From Synergistaceae bacterium (GTDB lineage Bacteria > Synergistota > Synergistia > Synergistales > Synergistaceae): a DNA stretch of 10,963 nucleotides. The position numbers and the translations under genes were made by a program. Position 1 is the first letter of the stretch. Each line of letters starts with the position of its first letter. The notes under the pieces are model-generated. The model had not been told where the DNA came from, ran no database searches, and worked only from the letters and a program-made list of their open reading frames with translations. Of this stretch, positions 1 to 7,032 are shown piece after piece. Where the stretch lies: the NCBI GenBank assembly GCA_031274465.1, contig JAISQC010000242.1, positions 1 to 10,963 of the forward strand. The letters run 5' to 3'.

Positions 1-497
1 CCTGTGACTTGCCCAATTCGCCCGAAGCCGACGATGCCCATGGTTTTTCCCGCAAGCTCGATCAGAGGGTAGTCCCAGAAACACCAGTCAAGGCTCTTTT
101 CCCATCTGCCTTCGTGAACTGCGTCGTTATGGCTGCCCACCCGGTTGCAGATTTCCAGCAGAAGGGCTATCGCGAACTGCCCAACGGAATATGTGCCGTA
201 AGTCGGGACGTTGCACACAGGGATGCCTCGTTCCCGTGCGGCCGCGACGTCTACGACGTTGTAGCCCGTGGCGAGCATCCCGATGTACTTTAGGTTTTTG
301 CAAACCTCGATCACCGTCTCGTCTATGGGCGTCTTGTTGGTTATGGCCGCTTCGGCGTCGCCGATGCGCGCTATTATCTCGGAGATATCAGTGAGTGGCG
401 TGCGGTCATAAACAGTGAGTTCCCCCAGCCTCTCGAAGCTCTCCCAGCTCAGGTCCCCCGGGTTTTCCGTATATCCGTCCAAAATCACTATTTTCAC
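1..497 (-). CDS. D-2-hydroxyacid dehydrogenase (hydroxypyruvate/glycerate dehydrogenase type), 5' part, copy A
   Basis: The gene runs off the left edge, so only the first 165 codons are visible (the family is usually about 310-330 aa). The product starts MKIVILDGYTENPGDLSW and has the N-terminal substrate-binding half of NAD-dependent D-2-hydroxyacid dehydrogenases. The conserved stretch IGMLATGYNVVDV is followed by VPTYGTYSVGQFAIALLLE, and the nucleotide-binding glycine motif GIVGFGRIGQ begins just before the cut. The start is GTG at 497: an in-frame TAA lies ten codons upstream with no ATG between, and a purine-rich GAAGGCGGG precedes it. These enzymes reduce 2-keto acids such as hydroxypyruvate or glyoxylate with NAD(P)H in the cytoplasm. 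A glycerate kinase beside the second copy favours hydroxypyruvate/D-glycerate as substrate, but this is inference; lactate or another 2-hydroxyacid is possible. A near-identical second copy begins at 10878 on the opposite strand. Confidence 0.9.
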   Translation of the reverse strand, partial: MKIVILDGYTENPGDLSWESFERLGELTVYDRTPLTDISEIIARIGDAEAAITNKTPIDETVIEVCKNLKYIGMLATGYNVVDVAAARERGIPVCNVPTYGTYSVGQFAIALLLEICNRVGSHNDAVHEGRWEKSLDWCFWDYPLIELAGKTMGIVGFGRIGQVT

Positions 498-559
498 CGA
501 AATCCCGCCTTCGTTCGCGAAGTCTTATGGTTTCGACATTCGAGTAAAATTATAACGCA
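412..559 (-). repeat. Inverted repeat, copy A (dehydrogenase leader and 5' coding region)
   Basis: Read on the minus strand, this stretch matches 10824-10963 on the plus strand. Over the alignable 140 bases I count four substitutions (two in the leader, two silent in the coding part) plus one 8-base insertion in this copy, CTCGAATG, just after the TATAAT box. Similarity starts at TGCG directly upstream of TATAAT and is lost further upstream. The repeat is cut by the right edge of the window, so its true length is unknown and may cover the whole gene. Confidence 0.93.
549..554 (-). promoter_or_regulatory. Putative -10 box for dehydrogenase copy A
   Basis: A perfect TATAAT on the minus strand lies about 50 bases upstream of the GTG start. 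No good -35 hexamer is visible 16-18 bases further upstream. The same hexamer is kept in the second copy, and repeat similarity begins right at it. The role is inferred from sequence only. Confidence 0.5.
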
Positions 560-615
560 AGTTTCGCAGTAATGCTATAACGTCACGAATCCTACAAATT
601 TCTGGGTGGAAATTC

Positions 616-647
616 TTGACAAAACGACCAGCATGTGATTTCATACT
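616..647 (+). promoter_or_regulatory. Putative promoter of the T-box leader and trpXYZ operon
   Basis: A perfect -35 hexamer TTGACA sits at 616-621. The best -10 candidate, CATACT at 642-647, matches consensus at 4 of 6 positions but with a long 20-base spacer; the normally spaced hexamers are poorer. Initiation would fall around 650-660, just before stem I of the T-box at 668, as is usual for these leaders. Two dyads lie here: AATTTC/GAAATT (597-602/609-614) abutting the -35, and GTGA/TCAC (635-638/647-650) over the -10 zone. They could be operators, but nothing in the window identifies a regulator. Confidence 0.5.
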
Positions 648-660
648 CACGCAATTAAAC

Positions 661-943
661 CGTTGATGCAGAGATCAAACCGTCAGCGCGCATACAGAGA
701 GCTTGGGTTGGTGGGAGCCAGGCGGTAAGCGGGGCGGCAAATGGACTGCGGAGGGCGCGAGGAAAGGGAGGCTTTATCTCCCGAGTATTCCGCGACGCGA
801 CGCCGGCGTTACAGGGCGAGGGGCGTGTCGGCGCCCCGCTGAGGTGGGCGATCTGTTTCGCCAAACAAGGTGGCACCGCAGGCTTTTGCGCCTGTCCTTG
901 TGATTCGCGGTTTTTTTAACGCGCACAGGGGCGGGCGTTTTTT
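661..943 (+). promoter_or_regulatory. T-box riboswitch, tryptophan (UGG) specifier
   Basis: This leader RNA senses uncharged tRNA and controls transcription of the downstream importer. Stem I can be folded by eye: GCAG 668-671 pairs with CUGC 746-749, then comes the specifier loop, then CCGUC 680-684 pairs with GGCGG 733-737. The AGAGA motif is at 696-700 and the distal hairpin GCUUGG 701-706 / CCAGGC 718-723 carries the GUUG loop. The specifier triplet UGG, followed by the usual A, is at 742-744 and decodes as Trp. Further hairpins are GGGAG/CUCCC (766-770/778-782), GGGGCG/CGCCCC (820-825/832-837) and GGCGA/UCGCC (847-851/858-862, stem III position). The T-box core AAGGTGGCACCGCAGG starts at 867; the antiterminator pairs CAAGG 866-870 with CCUUG 896-900 and CAGGC 879-883 with GCCUG 890-894, leaving a UGGCACC bulge at 871-877. 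The UGGC in the bulge would match a tRNA with discriminator G, as in bacterial tRNA-Trp. Confidence 0.93.
889..943 (+). terminator. Intrinsic terminator of the T-box (OFF state)
   Basis: CGCCTGTCCTTGTG (889-902) pairs along its whole length with CACAGGGGCGGGCG (924-937), 14 pairs including three G-U wobbles. After a 3-base bulge the stem continues with CGCG 906-909 / CGCG 920-923, and six T residues follow at 938-943. The 5' arm overlaps the 3' strand of the antiterminator (890-900), so the two folds exclude each other. A run of seven T residues (911-917) lies in the apical loop. Confidence 0.93.
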
Positions 944-995
944 ATTTGCTTGCTTAATTTCCGACAAAAAAAATTAAAGGAGGAGTTGTTTCACT

Positions 996-1976
996 ATGAA
1001 ATCAAGGCATGTTTTAAGCGCGGTTTTAGCGGCGGCGATAGCACTTTCGGCGGCACCATCTGGCGCGGCGCCCCTCGACCCAAGCGGGGTCTATCGCCTT
1101 GGGATAGTGCAGTTGATCGAGAACGGGGCGTTTGCTGACATGAGGGAGGGGTTTATCGGCAGGATGAGGGAACTCGGCTACTCCGAGGACAAGATGACCT
1201 TCGACTATAAAAACGCGCAAGGCGACATGAGCAACCTCAACTCGATCTGCCAGAGCATGGCCGACTCGAAGCTCGACGCGATCGTCACGATAGCGACCCC
1301 CCCGACTCAGGCCATGGTGAACGTCGAGCCCGACGCGCCGATATTTTTCATAGCGGTCTCGAACCCGGTCGGCGCCGGAGTCATCACCGAGATGGAACGC
1401 CCCGACAAGAACGCGACTGGGGCGTCCAACGCGATCCCGGTCGGCGAGATGTTCAAGCTGGCAGCCTTGGTCACCCCGAAAGTCAAGTCGTTCGGGTTCG
1501 TCTACAATACCGGCGAGGTGAACTCCGTCACCACAGTCAAAGCGGCGAAGGAATACCTCGACCGGACCGGAGAGTATTCGTACAAGGAGGCCATCGTCAC
1601 CGCGTCCCACGAGGTGCAGCAGGCGGCGCAGTCGCTGGTAGGGCAGGTGGACGCGCTCTTCATCCCCAACGACAGCATGGTGCAGAGCGCCCTCACCCAA
1701 GTCGTGGAAGTGGCGAACGACGCGAAGATGCCAACCTACGGCAGCTCTGCGGTCATGGTGAACACCGGGGCTTTTGCCACCATAAGCATCGACGACCACG
1801 TGATAGGCGCAAGGGTCGCCGATATGCTGGACCGCCACCTCAAGGGGACTCCCGTCAGCGACATCCCCGCCGTGGTGATATCCGACTTCGTCACTCTGTT
1901 CAACGGGCCGACGGCGGAAGCCATAGGAGTCGAGATACCCTCGGGGATGCTCGAGGGCTCCGTAATAGTGAAATAA
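996..1976 (+). CDS. trpX: ABC transporter substrate-binding protein, TrpX type (tryptophan uptake)
   Basis: A 326-aa periplasmic binding protein of the ABC_sub_bind family (PF04392 type). Residues 1 to about 25 form a Sec signal peptide: basic N-terminus, hydrophobic core, then a small-residue site near SGAA. There is no cysteine at the cleavage region, so it should be a soluble periplasmic protein rather than a lipoprotein. The mature part begins with YRLGIVQLIENGAFADMREG, typical of the family, and continues through the segments DAIVTIATPPTQA and PIFFIAVSNPVGAG of the first lobe and DALFIPNDSMV of the second. The ATG at 996 has a strong Shine-Dalgarno, AAAGGAGGAG (976-985). It opens a three-gene operon with permease and ATPase behind a Trp-specific T-box, which is the main reason for calling the ligand tryptophan. 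The family alone would also allow other aromatic or small ligands. Confidence 0.88.
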   Translation: MKSRHVLSAVLAAAIALSAAPSGAAPLDPSGVYRLGIVQLIENGAFADMREGFIGRMRELGYSEDKMTFDYKNAQGDMSNLNSICQSMADSKLDAIVTIATPPTQAMVNVEPDAPIFFIAVSNPVGAGVITEMERPDKNATGASNAIPVGEMFKLAALVTPKVKSFGFVYNTGEVNSVTTVKAAKEYLDRTGEYSYKEAIVTASHEVQQAAQSLVGQVDALFIPNDSMVQSALTQVVEVANDAKMPTYGSSAVMVNTGAFATISIDDHVIGARVADMLDRHLKGTPVSDIPAVVISDFVTLFNGPTAEAIGVEIPSGMLEGSVIVK

Positions 1977-2000
1977 GGCGAGACTAGGGGGGAAACGGCC

Positions 2001-2906
2001 ATGACCCTGTTCGCGGGCTCTCTTCACCTGGGTTTGATTTACGGACTGATGGCGCTTGGCATATACGTCACTTTCCGAATCCTCAACACCCCGGACCTCA
2101 CGACAGACGGCAGCTTCACTCTGGGCCTGGCCGTATCCGCCTCTATGACCGTGCTCGGGATGCCCGCAGCGGGGCTGGTTTTGGGAATCGCCTGCGGCGC
2201 CCTCGCGGGCGCCGTCACAGGCATGCTTCAGACGAAGCTGTCGATTCACCCGATACTGTCCGGCATCCTCACCATGAGCGGCCTTTATACGGTAAACCTC
2301 TTCATCCTCGGAGACAGGTCGAACCTGTCGCTTCTCGGCACGAAGCACCTGTTCTCCTACGCGCTGGCGATGTTCCCCGGCGTTGGCAAGGACATCGTGC
2401 GGCTCGCGGTGGCGGCACTTCTGGTCGCAGCATGCCTCGCCGCCCTGTCGTGGTTTTTCGGCACCCACGCCGGGCTGTGCATACGCGCCACCGGCGACAA
2501 TGACGACATGGTCCGGGCGTCGTCGATCAACGTGGACCGCATGAGGATCATCGCCATAGCCATCTCGAACGCCTGCGTCGGATTTTCCGGCGCGGTCGCG
2601 GCGCAATACCAGGGCTTCGCTGACATCGGCTCGGGAGTCGGCATGATGGTGGTCGGGCTCGCGTCAGTGATCATAGGGGAGATTTTTTTCGGGAGACGGT
2701 CGGTCACCGCGGGCTTTTTGTCGGCGGTCTGCGGTTCCGTGATATACCGGCTCATCATAGCCCTCGCGCTCAAGAGCGACTTTTTCCCAGCCTACGCGCT
2801 GAAGCTGGTCTCGGCGCTGATCGTGACCGTCGCCCTGGCCCTCCCGGCAGCCCGCGAACGACTGCGCGTGGCTCGCCTGCGGAAGGAGGCAAGACGCGAT
2901 GCTTGA
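2001..2906 (+). CDS. trpY: ABC transporter permease, TrpY type
   Basis: A 301-aa integral inner-membrane permease of the branched-chain-amino-acid-like family (BPD_transp_2). It has about eight hydrophobic segments spread from residue 5 to residue 285. A cytoplasmic loop at roughly residues 158-185 (GLCIRATGDNDDMVRASSIN) has the glycine- and Asn-containing pattern of the coupling region that contacts the ATPase. The C-terminus is short, basic and cytoplasmic. The ATG at 2001 follows the previous stop by 24 bases and has a purine-rich AGGGGGGAA upstream. It overlaps the ATPase gene by eight bases, indicating translational coupling. It should form the membrane channel of the importer fed by the upstream binding protein. 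Tryptophan specificity is taken from the T-box, not from residues in this protein. Confidence 0.88.
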   Translation: MTLFAGSLHLGLIYGLMALGIYVTFRILNTPDLTTDGSFTLGLAVSASMTVLGMPAAGLVLGIACGALAGAVTGMLQTKLSIHPILSGILTMSGLYTVNLFILGDRSNLSLLGTKHLFSYALAMFPGVGKDIVRLAVAALLVAACLAALSWFFGTHAGLCIRATGDNDDMVRASSINVDRMRIIAIAISNACVGFSGAVAAQYQGFADIGSGVGMMVVGLASVIIGEIFFGRRSVTAGFLSAVCGSVIYRLIIALALKSDFFPAYALKLVSALIVTVALALPAARERLRVARLRKEARRDA

Positions 2907-3690
2907 TGTGAGAAACGCGCGGGCGACCTTCCTGCGCGGCACTCCAAACGAGCGCGCGGCGCTTTCAAATCTCAGCCTGACGCTTGAAGGCGGCGAGTTC
3001 ATAACGATCATCGGCTCAAACGGCGCCGGCAAATCCACGCTCTTCAACGCCATATCGGGGTCGCTCCTGCTGGACTCGGGCAGCATAACACTCGGCGGCG
3101 AGGACATTACGTGGAAACTGCCGCACGAGCGCGCACTTTCCATAGGATATCTGTTTCAGAACCCGATGAAGGGCACCGCGCCCAACATGACCATCGCGGA
3201 AAACATCTCGCTCGCCTACAGCAGAAAGAAAATCCGGCCATTGCGAAAAGGGGTGTCCAAAGGAGACCTCGATGTATTCCGCGATATGCTGGCCCGTTTC
3301 GGCATGGGTCTGGAGGACCGCATGGCGGAACGCGCCGGGCATCTGTCCGGCGGGCAGAGGCAGGCTCTGACCCTGCTGATGGCGACGGTCGCAAACCCCA
3401 GCCTCCTGCTGCTCGACGAGCACACCGCCGCCCTCGACCCCGCCGCCGCCGAAAAAATCATGGGCATCACGAACGAAATAGTCGCGGAACGCAAGCTCTC
3501 CACCATGATGATAACGCACAACATCCAGCAGGCGCTGCGCTTCGGCAGCCGCACCGTAATGATGGAAGACGGAAGCGTGATACTCGACATCACGGGGCCC
3601 GAGAGAAGCGGCATGACGGTCCACCGCCTGATGGAGCTTTACTCCGGACGCGCCCGCAGGGAGCTTGACAACGACAGGATGCTCCTCTAA
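2899..3690 (+). CDS. trpZ: ABC transporter ATP-binding protein, TrpZ type
   Basis: A 263-aa cytoplasmic ATPase with a complete set of ABC motifs: Walker A GSNGAGKST at residues 39-47, Q-loop glutamine at 87, signature LSGGQ at 149-153, Walker B LLLLDE ending at E174, D-loop around ALD (178-180) and switch histidine H207 in ITHN. It should dimerise under the permease and power import. The ATG at 2899 overlaps the end of the permease gene by eight bases and has AAGGAGG at 2883-2889 inside that gene. It is the last gene of the operon. No clear hairpin plus T-run follows it, so the 3' end of the transcript is not resolved from sequence. Confidence 0.93.
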   Translation: MLDVRNARATFLRGTPNERAALSNLSLTLEGGEFITIIGSNGAGKSTLFNAISGSLLLDSGSITLGGEDITWKLPHERALSIGYLFQNPMKGTAPNMTIAENISLAYSRKKIRPLRKGVSKGDLDVFRDMLARFGMGLEDRMAERAGHLSGGQRQALTLLMATVANPSLLLLDEHTAALDPAAAEKIMGITNEIVAERKLSTMMITHNIQQALRFGSRTVMMEDGSVILDITGPERSGMTVHRLMELYSGRARRELDNDRMLL

Positions 3691-3865
3691 GGAAACGCTT
3701 AAATGTTATTTAATCAGCAGTTCCCTAAATATAATTGTACATTTACACATACCTCCTAAACCACCCTTCACTTAATCTTTAACTGGAAAAAAATTTTGCA
3801 TCGTGTAAAATGTGTTTAGCATGGCACGATATGCGCTAAAAAATCTTTAAGGTGGTCTTTTTTAA
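3691..3865 (+). promoter_or_regulatory. AT-rich spacer with possible promoter/operator of the efflux operon
   Basis: This 175-base gap between the importer and efflux operons is clearly richer in A+T than the genes. It holds a TATAAT at 3730-3735 and a TAAAAT at 3806-3811, both with poor -35 partners. It also holds the dyad ATCGTG (3800-3805) / CACGAT (3825-3830), which encloses the second -10-like box and could be a repressor site. The ribosome-binding site AAGGTGG is at 3849-3855, ten bases before the pump start. I see no intrinsic terminator. Which box is used, if any, cannot be decided by eye. Confidence 0.4.
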
Positions 3866-6800
3866 ATGAAAATAATCGACGTATCCTTGCGGCGCCCCGT
3901 AACCGTCCTCATACTGACAATCGCAATCCTCGTTTTGGGCTTGTACTCGTACTCCAACATGGGGGTAGAGCGGATGCCGAACATCGATTTTCCAATCGTC
4001 GTCGTGCAGACCACGATGGATGGGGCAAGCCCGGCCATAATGGACAACGACGTGACCGACGTGCTAGAGGCCCGGATAAACACCATCGAGGGGATAAAAA
4101 ACATCTCTTCCAGCAGCTATGAGGGGCGTTCGGTCATAGTGGTCGAGTTCGATCTCGACAGGAACGTGGATTTCGCGGCTGCCGACGTGCGCGGCAAGGT
4201 CAGCATGGCAAAGGGGCAGCTCCCCGACGAGTGCGACGACCCGCAGGTAGACAAATTCGACCCATCGAACATGCCGATCATGAACATCGCGATCGAGACG
4301 GACGGGCACTCCGACGCGAAAGCCGTGGCCAGATTCGTCGATAACGTGGTCACCGAGCGCCTCCAGACGGTGACCGGCGTTGGAGGGGTGCAGCTCGCCG
4401 GTTTCCGCGACAGGGAGATACGGATATGGCTCAACACCGACAGCCTCGAGGCTTACGGACTCACGACCAAGGACATAAAAGACGCCGTTTACAACAGGCA
4501 CGTCGAACTCCCAGCCGGGCGGATCGAGACCGGGACGCGCGAATACGGTATCAGGCTTAACGGGGAGTACCGCTCGGTCGCCGAGCTGTCGTACGTGCCG
4601 GTGGCATACCGCAACGGCGCGATAATACGCCTGCGCGACGTTGCGCGGATAGAGGACGACGTGGAGGACAAACGCAGCCAGTCGCTCTACGAAAACAGCC
4701 CGACGATAATGGTGCAAGTGCGCAAGCAGAAGGGCGCGAACGAAGTGGCCCTTGCCAGCGAGGTGCGCAAGCGGATAGTCGAATTGAACGAGATATCCCC
4801 GCGCGGCTCGAAACTGGTCATAGTCTCGGACACGTCGCGATTCATTCTCCGCTCCATGAACGGAGTGCGCGGCGACATCATCCTGGCGATATTCCTGACG
4901 TCGCTGATCATGTTCATATTCCTGCGCACGATAAGGGCCACGATCATCGCGGTCATAACTATACCGGTCTGCCTCCTCGGGAGCGTAGCCGTGCTCTACT
5001 GGATGGGGATCACCATAAACAACATATCCATGATGGGGATGTCTTTGGCCGTGGGCATGGTGGTCGACGCGACGAGCGTCGTCATGGAAAACATCTCAAG
5101 GCACAAAGCCATGGGCAAAAACCCGATGCGAGCTGCAAGCGACGGCGCCGGGGAAGTTGGGTTCGCCGTGGTAGCCGGCGCTGCCACGACGCTCGCGGTG
5201 TTCATCCCGATCGCATTCATGAGGGGAGTGATGGGCAGGTTCTTCAACGCGTTCGGCATCACGGTCGCGATGACGATCGTCATATCGCTCCTGCTGTCGC
5301 TGACGCTGACCCCGTTCCTCTGCTCGCGCATCCTCGGCAGGGAAAGGCCGGGCTTCGTCCAGAACGCGCTCGAAGCGCCTTTCCTGATGCTGGAGCGCGG
5401 ATACAGGAGATTGCTCTCCTTTGCGGTAAATCACCGTCTTATAGTCATACTTGCGGCGCTCGCGACCTTCTCCGGAGGAATATGGATCGCCACCACGCTC
5501 GGCTCGGAATTCACCCCTAACGAGGACCAGGGGTACTTCCGCCTCAACATCGAAATGCCCGCCGACACGTCGCTCGAGGTCACCGAACGCGTCATGAGCG
5601 AGATGATCAGCGTGGTCGAAGCGGACCCAAGGGTCGCCTATACTTACGGCGTCGCCGGGAGCGGGCAGGGGCAGGAAGTCTACAAGGGATCGCTCACCAT
5701 CGAGCTTATCCCAAAAGACCAGCGCGAAAAAGCGAGCGTCATCATGGGGCAGCTCAGGCGGAAGCTCTCGGCGTTTCGCGACGTGGACATAAAGATGGGC
5801 AACTGGGGCGGGTCGGACATCACGCTCATGATACAGGGGCCTACGAGCGAGTCGCTGGCCGAGATAGGCGACCTCATCAAGTCGGACCTCGCGAGCGATC
5901 CAAGGGGGCTCGTAGATATCACGACAGACCTCCAGATGAACAAGCCGCGCATCAACCTCGAATTGAACCGCGCTCTGGCCGACGACCTCGGCGTCAACAT
6001 AAGGGACCTCTCCGACGAGCTGAACGCGTGGTTCGCGGGGACGACCAGCGGCTCGTTCAACGAGGGCGGTTACAGGTACGACATCAGGATAAGGGCAGAG
6101 AAGGATAGCCGCGATGACCCTGACAAGGTGTTCAACACCCTCGTTCGGACGGCGGGCGGGCAGGTGATCCGCGCCGACGGGCTGGTGACGAGCAGCATCG
6201 GCGCCTCGCCGAACGTGATCAAGCGATACAACAGGCAGCGCTCCATCCAGATAGGGGCCAATGTGGAAGGCATATCCCCCAGCGAAGGCATCGCGATAAT
6301 GGAGGATGTGTTCCGCAAATACGCCCCGCAGGACGGGACCTACAACATGACCCCAACCGGAGACTCCGAGAGGATGAGGGAAAGCTTCGCTAACATGGCT
6401 ATAGCGCTGGTGTTCGCGATAATGCTGGTCTACATCGTGATGGCGATTCAGTTCGAGTCGTTCCTCCACCCGTTCACGGTGATGTTCTCGCTGCCGCTGA
6501 TGACCGCTGGGTCGTTCGGGCTGATGTACCTCGCGAACCTGCGCATAAGCGTCATGAGCTTCATGGGCATCATCCTCCTCGTTGGGGTCGTGGTCAACAA
6601 CGCCATACTGCTGGTGGATTTCATAAACCAGCTCCGCGCCGGCGGCATGAAGAAAGTCGAAGCGGTCATCGAGAGCGGCCCGCTCAGGCTGCGCGCTATT
6701 TTGATGACGACGGTTTCGACGATGGTCGGCAACCTCCCGGTGGCTCTCGCCTTGAGCGAGGGCGGCGAGATACGCCAGCCCATGTCCGTAGCCGTGACGG

Positions 6801-7030
6801 GTGGCCTTTTCACCTCCACGCTGCTTACCCTGCTCGTGATACCGGTCATTTACCTCGTGCTCGACGACATAAAGGACTGGGTGGCAGGCCGGATACATAG
6901 ATACAGGGCATACAGGAGGCTTCGGGAAATGCATTCGAACCGCCCGCAATCCTCCCCCACCCCAGCCGGCGCCTCTGCTGCCGTCGCGGCAAAAGAGATG
7001 GCCGAACCCAGCGCGGCAACGGTAGAATAA
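3866..7030 (+). CDS. RND-family efflux pump, inner-membrane permease (HAE1/AcrB-like)
   Basis: A 1054-aa proton-driven pump of the usual length for hydrophobe/amphiphile RND exporters. TM1 lies at about residues 12-30 and is followed by a large periplasmic loop with porter and docking regions. TM2-TM6 fall at about 335-485, TM7 near 525-545 opens the second loop (GSEFTPNEDQGYF), and TM8-TM12 run from about 843 to 1000. In TM4 the proton-relay motif reads VVDATSVVMENI: D401 aligns with AcrB D407, but the AcrB D408 position is alanine (A402). In TM10 the AcrB lysine (K940) position is asparagine in VVVNNAILLVDF (N911). Such single-Asp variants are, to my knowledge, common in a broad HAE1-like branch. 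The last 50 or so residues form a variable Ala/Pro/Ser-rich cytoplasmic tail. The ATG at 3866 has AAGGTGG ten bases upstream. The outer-membrane factor gene starts two bases after the stop. Substrates cannot be predicted. Confidence 0.93.
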   Translation: MKIIDVSLRRPVTVLILTIAILVLGLYSYSNMGVERMPNIDFPIVVVQTTMDGASPAIMDNDVTDVLEARINTIEGIKNISSSSYEGRSVIVVEFDLDRNVDFAAADVRGKVSMAKGQLPDECDDPQVDKFDPSNMPIMNIAIETDGHSDAKAVARFVDNVVTERLQTVTGVGGVQLAGFRDREIRIWLNTDSLEAYGLTTKDIKDAVYNRHVELPAGRIETGTREYGIRLNGEYRSVAELSYVPVAYRNGAIIRLRDVARIEDDVEDKRSQSLYENSPTIMVQVRKQKGANEVALASEVRKRIVELNEISPRGSKLVIVSDTSRFILRSMNGVRGDIILAIFLTSLIMFIFLRTIRATIIAVITIPVCLLGSVAVLYWMGITINNISMMGMSLAVGMVVDATSVVMENISRHKAMGKNPMRAASDGAGEVGFAVVAGAATTLAVFIPIAFMRGVMGRFFNAFGITVAMTIVISLLLSLTLTPFLCSRILGRERPGFVQNALEAPFLMLERGYRRLLSFAVNHRLIVILAALATFSGGIWIATTLGSEFTPNEDQGYFRLNIEMPADTSLEVTERVMSEMISVVEADPRVAYTYGVAGSGQGQEVYKGSLTIELIPKDQREKASVIMGQLRRKLSAFRDVDIKMGNWGGSDITLMIQGPTSESLAEIGDLIKSDLASDPRGLVDITTDLQMNKPRINLELNRALADDLGVNIRDLSDELNAWFAGTTSGSFNEGGYRYDIRIRAEKDSRDDPDKVFNTLVRTAGGQVIRADGLVTSSIGASPNVIKRYNRQRSIQIGANVEGISPSEGIAIMEDVFRKYAPQDGTYNMTPTGDSERMRESFANMAIALVFAIMLVYIVMAIQFESFLHPFTVMFSLPLMTAGSFGLMYLANLRISVMSFMGIILLVGVVVNNAILLVDFINQLRAGGMKKVEAVIESGPLRLRAILMTTVSTMVGNLPVALALSEGGEIRQPMSVAVTGGLFTSTLLTLLVIPVIYLVLDDIKDWVAGRIHRYRAYRRLREMHSNRPQSSPTPAGASAAVAAKEMAEPSAATVE

Positions 7031-7032
7031 AT

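Noticed and set aside
634..650. CRP-like site TGTGA...TCAC
   Set aside because: The spacing between half-sites is eight rather than six bases and no CRP context is visible; kept only as an unspecific dyad.
655..903. Short open frames on both strands across the leader
   Set aside because: The stretch is explained by T-box stems and terminator, and neither frame has a convincing ribosome-binding site or recognisable product.
1026..2606. Long open frame of 526 codons on the minus strand opposite trpX and trpY
   Set aside because: It lies antisense to two well-supported genes, gives a low-complexity Arg/His/Gly/Asp-rich product with no recognisable domain, and is a typical shadow frame in GC-rich DNA.
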